Below, in pieces: positions 14,036-14,866 of a stretch of 14,866 nt of DNA. The notes under the pieces were generated by a model. It saw only the letters and a program-made list of their open reading frames with translations, did no database searches and was not told the origin of the DNA. The number at the start of each line of letters is the position of its first letter. Within the stretch, counting starts at the first letter, position 1. The position numbers and the translations under genes are program-made. The DNA is from Methanomassiliicoccales archaeon UBA147 (GTDB taxonomy: Archaea; Thermoplasmatota; Thermoplasmata; SG8-5): positions 10,610 through 25,475 of the forward strand of contig DAJR01000044.1 of NCBI GenBank assembly GCA_002496385.1, written 5' to 3'.

Positions 14036-14329
14036 TCAATCGCCCAGGATGCCCAATCTGCTGAGCTCGCCCAGAATCAGCTGCGCTCTCTCCCCCTCGA
14101 AGCAACTTTTGACCGAGGTGGATAACATGACCTGGGCCGTCGCCTTTCCGAAGGCCGTGACCAGCGAGGTGTTCAGGGTCTTGAGGGACTTCGAGGGATT
14201 GGCCTTGTCGAAATCGCTCTCGCCCATTTTAAGTATGTTCCTGGCCATCTGGGGTCCTATCGCTTTTCCCAGAGTCTTGTACAATTCACGGTATATCCGT
14301 TCTGCCGATTCTGCATCCAGTATGTCCAA
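14036..14329 (-). CDS. Small helical protein, first gene of the five-gene operon (TTG start)
   Basis: This 97-residue protein is unrecognised and appears all-helical (AERIYRELYKTLGKAIGPQM, then LKTLNTSLVTAFGKAT, then ERAQLILGELSRLGILGD). The frame stays open back to 14494, but a start there would lie inside the tRNA gene and upstream of the operon's own TATA box. TTG at 14327-14329 is preferred: it follows GTGGGGG by 6 nt, lies about 22 nt after the predicted transcription start, and begins where the protein becomes regular. No in-frame ATG or GTG lies between the TATA box and this point. It is followed immediately by the second small gene. Function unknown; probably a regulatory subunit. Confidence 0.7.
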   Translation of the reverse strand: MDILDAESAERIYRELYKTLGKAIGPQMARNILKMGESDFDKANPSKSLKTLNTSLVTAFGKATAQVMLSTSVKSCFEGERAQLILGELSRLGILGD

Positions 14330-14370
14330 ATGATGCCCCCACGCTGTGTGTATTCGCGTGAATGGAATTG

Positions 14371-14382
14371 TATTATATATAC
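14371..14382 (-). promoter_or_regulatory. TATA box of the five-gene operon
   Basis: The minus strand reads GTATATATAATA, one of the strongest TATA elements in the window. It predicts transcription from near 14351, running through two small genes, the KaiC-like gene, the tandem KaiC-like gene and nnr. It stands back-to-back with the tRNA promoter. Confidence 0.65.
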
Positions 14383-14412
14383 TTTGGGTGAAAAGACGCA
14401 AAAGTATATCAA

Positions 14413-14420
14413 CTTTATAA
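14413..14420 (+). promoter_or_regulatory. TATA box of the tRNA-Val gene
   Basis: CTTTATAA is centred about 24 bp upstream of the first base of the tRNA, a normal archaeal distance. A second AT-rich site (AAAAGTATAT, about 14400-14409) is a little too far upstream for a start at the mature 5' end. Confidence 0.5.
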
Positions 14421-14440
14421 CATTCATGAGCCTGTCCAAT

Positions 14441-14552
14441 GGGCTCATGGTCTAGTTGGTTATGCGGCCAGGGATGAAATGTACCTGGCGGCACTGCAAA
14501 GGACGTCTCCTTGACATGGAGAAGATCTCCAGTTCGAATCTGGATGGGCCCA
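14441..14552 (+). tRNA. tRNA-Val (GAC) with a 38-nt insertion in the D arm
   Basis: Acceptor stem GGGCTCA (14441-14447) pairs with TGGGCCC (14545-14551), with discriminator A at 14552 and no encoded CCA. The anticodon stem is TCTCC/GGAGA around the loop TTGACAT (anticodon GAC, 14513-14515), followed by variable region AGATC. The T arm is TCCAG-TTCGAAT-CTGGA. D-stem GTC (14450-14452) needs GAC at 14502-14504, but after GTTGGTTAT(G) about 38 nt intervene (14464/65 to 14501/02). Removing them gives a normal 74-nt tRNA. The insert folds: GCCAGG (14467-14472) pairs with CCTGGC (14484-14489). It is most likely a non-canonical intron. I could not draw a perfect bulge-helix-bulge at the junctions, so the exact ends are uncertain. 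Confidence 0.9.
14464..14502 (+). other. Putative non-canonical intron in the tRNA-Val D arm
   Basis: Because G is present at both junctions, the intron is either 14464-14501 or 14465-14502 (38 nt in each case). Its 5' part TGCGG (14463-14467) can also pair with CTGCA (14494-14498), next to a CCAGG/CCTGG inner stem. This gives two competing folds. Splicing is inferred from the mature cloverleaf only. Confidence 0.65.
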
Positions 14553-14553
14553 T

Positions 14554-14600
14554 CAAACTTTTTCTTAAGTTACAATAAGTTCTCATCCAGAAAAAGTTTG
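14554..14600 (+). repeat. Perfect 12-bp inverted repeat just after the tRNA
   Basis: CAAACTTTTTCT (14554-14565) is the exact reverse complement of AGAAAAAGTTTG (14589-14600), around a 23-nt centre. It starts one base after the tRNA. The T5 within the left arm could end tRNA transcription. Alternatively, the pair marks the edge of an inserted element. Confidence 0.7.
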
Positions 14601-14601
14601 T

Positions 14602-14682
14602 TGGCAGGGCCAATCCCCGCAGGGATTAGCCCGTGCCGCCAAACAGACGCATAGCTGCATATTGTTTCGAAGTCTGTTTGGC
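14602..14682 (+). repeat. Two adjacent hairpins, the second with an 11-bp perfect stem
   Basis: The first hairpin is stacked: AATCCC (14612-14617) pairs with GGGATT (14622-14627), extended outward by GGC/GCC and GGCA/TGCC with small mismatches. The second pairs GCCAAACAGAC (14638-14648) with GTCTGTTTGGC (14672-14682) around 23 nt. No coding frame of note covers them. They may be part of a structured RNA or of a mobile-element end. Confidence 0.7.
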
Positions 14683-14728
14683 GATACCTCACTGGAGCGT
14701 CTTTCTCATCCTTCGAATTGCATATATC

Positions 14729-14759
14729 GTAAACTACCAGCCCCTAAACAGGCGAGGCA
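14729..14759. repeat. 31-bp dispersed repeat, copy B
   Basis: Exact match over 31 bp to 8903-8933, same orientation. Here it forms the 5' side of the closed structure described at 14729-14854. Confidence 0.85.
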
Positions 14760-14854
14760 CAGCCTCGTCTTAACGCTAACCAAGTATGGTTAGCGAAAGT
14801 GGCTGGCGTTTCTGGTTTGCATCAATGCCAGTGGATTCGGGGCTGTATGTTTAC
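14729..14854 (+). ncRNA. Candidate structured RNA or miniature element with three internal hairpins
   Basis: The ends pair: GTAAAC (14729-14734) with GTTTAC (14849-14854), then CAGCCCC (14738-14744) with GGGGCTG (14839-14845). Inside are three hairpins. CGAGGC/GCCTCG (14753-14758/14762-14767) has loop ACA and is extended by G-T, G-C and A-T pairs. CGCTAACC/GGTTAGCG (14774-14781/14788-14795) has 8 perfect pairs. CTGGC/GCCAG (14803-14807/14827-14831) has a 19-nt loop. It does not carry the SRP RNA or RNase P RNA motifs I know. The matching ends also fit a miniature transposable element. The strand is not certain. Confidence 0.45.
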
Positions 14855-14866
14855 CATAGGGCAGTT

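Noticed and set aside
14330..14494. Upstream extension of the first small gene to an ATG at 14494
   Set aside because: It would run through the tRNA-Val gene, both promoters and the predicted transcription start, and the extra residues look random.
14729..14854. Integron attC site
   Set aside because: The end boxes GTAAAC/GTTTAC do not match the attC core pattern, the internal structure has three hairpins, and no integrase is in the window.
14554..14866. SRP RNA or RNase P RNA
   Set aside because: I see neither the conserved SRP helix-8 motifs nor the RNase P conserved regions on either strand.

Overview
The window is archaeal and most likely from the Thermoplasmatota (a relative of Methanomassiliicoccales or an uncultivated marine or sediment lineage). 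This rests on four things. There is an ftsZ-secE-spt5-rpl11 cluster with archaeal-type Spt5, SecE and L11. TATA boxes sit about 25 bp upstream of inferred transcription starts. A tRNA-Val gene lacks an encoded CCA. Several KaiC/RAD55-type ATPases and a roadblock protein are present. The phylum is an inference from gene content and sequence style, not from a search.

Layout. At 1-182 there is no gene, only a strong hairpin and three degenerate tandem repeats. At 183-2707 (minus strand) lies a signalling module: a roadblock/LC7 protein overlaps a two-domain KaiC-like ATPase, followed by a V4R-like sensor with its own promoter. A 185-bp divergent promoter region separates it from a housekeeping operon at 2932-5713 (plus): ftsZ, secE, spt5 (with an unusual N-terminal Ig-like extension) and rpl11. 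Converging on this is a 1017-residue AAA/TPR protein (5786-8839, minus) whose ATPase domain is split by an inserted roadblock/longin-like domain. Next comes a tightly packed five-gene minus-strand operon, 14329 down to 9030. It encodes two small helical proteins, a single-domain KaiC-like ATPase, an 862-residue tandem KaiC-like protein with eroded P-loops and a coiled-coil tail, and the bifunctional NAD(P)HX repair enzyme Nnr. Divergent from it is a tRNA-Val(GAC) gene with a 38-nt insertion in its D arm. The window ends in about 300 bp without genes but dense in inverted repeats. This stretch includes a predicted three-hairpin structure that begins with a 31-bp sequence found exactly once more, at 8903.

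How the genes may work together. Housekeeping genes for division, secretion, transcription elongation and translation are flanked by three sets of ATP-dependent signalling proteins. Roadblock proteins commonly regulate small GTPases. V4R domains bind small ligands. KaiC-like proteins act as ATP-driven oligomeric switches. The five-gene operon (paired small helical proteins, one competent KaiC-like ATPase, one giant probable pseudo-ATPase, and a cofactor-repair enzyme) is the best candidate for an undescribed system. The tRNA insertion and the structured repeat element at the right end are the strongest nucleotide-level curiosities.
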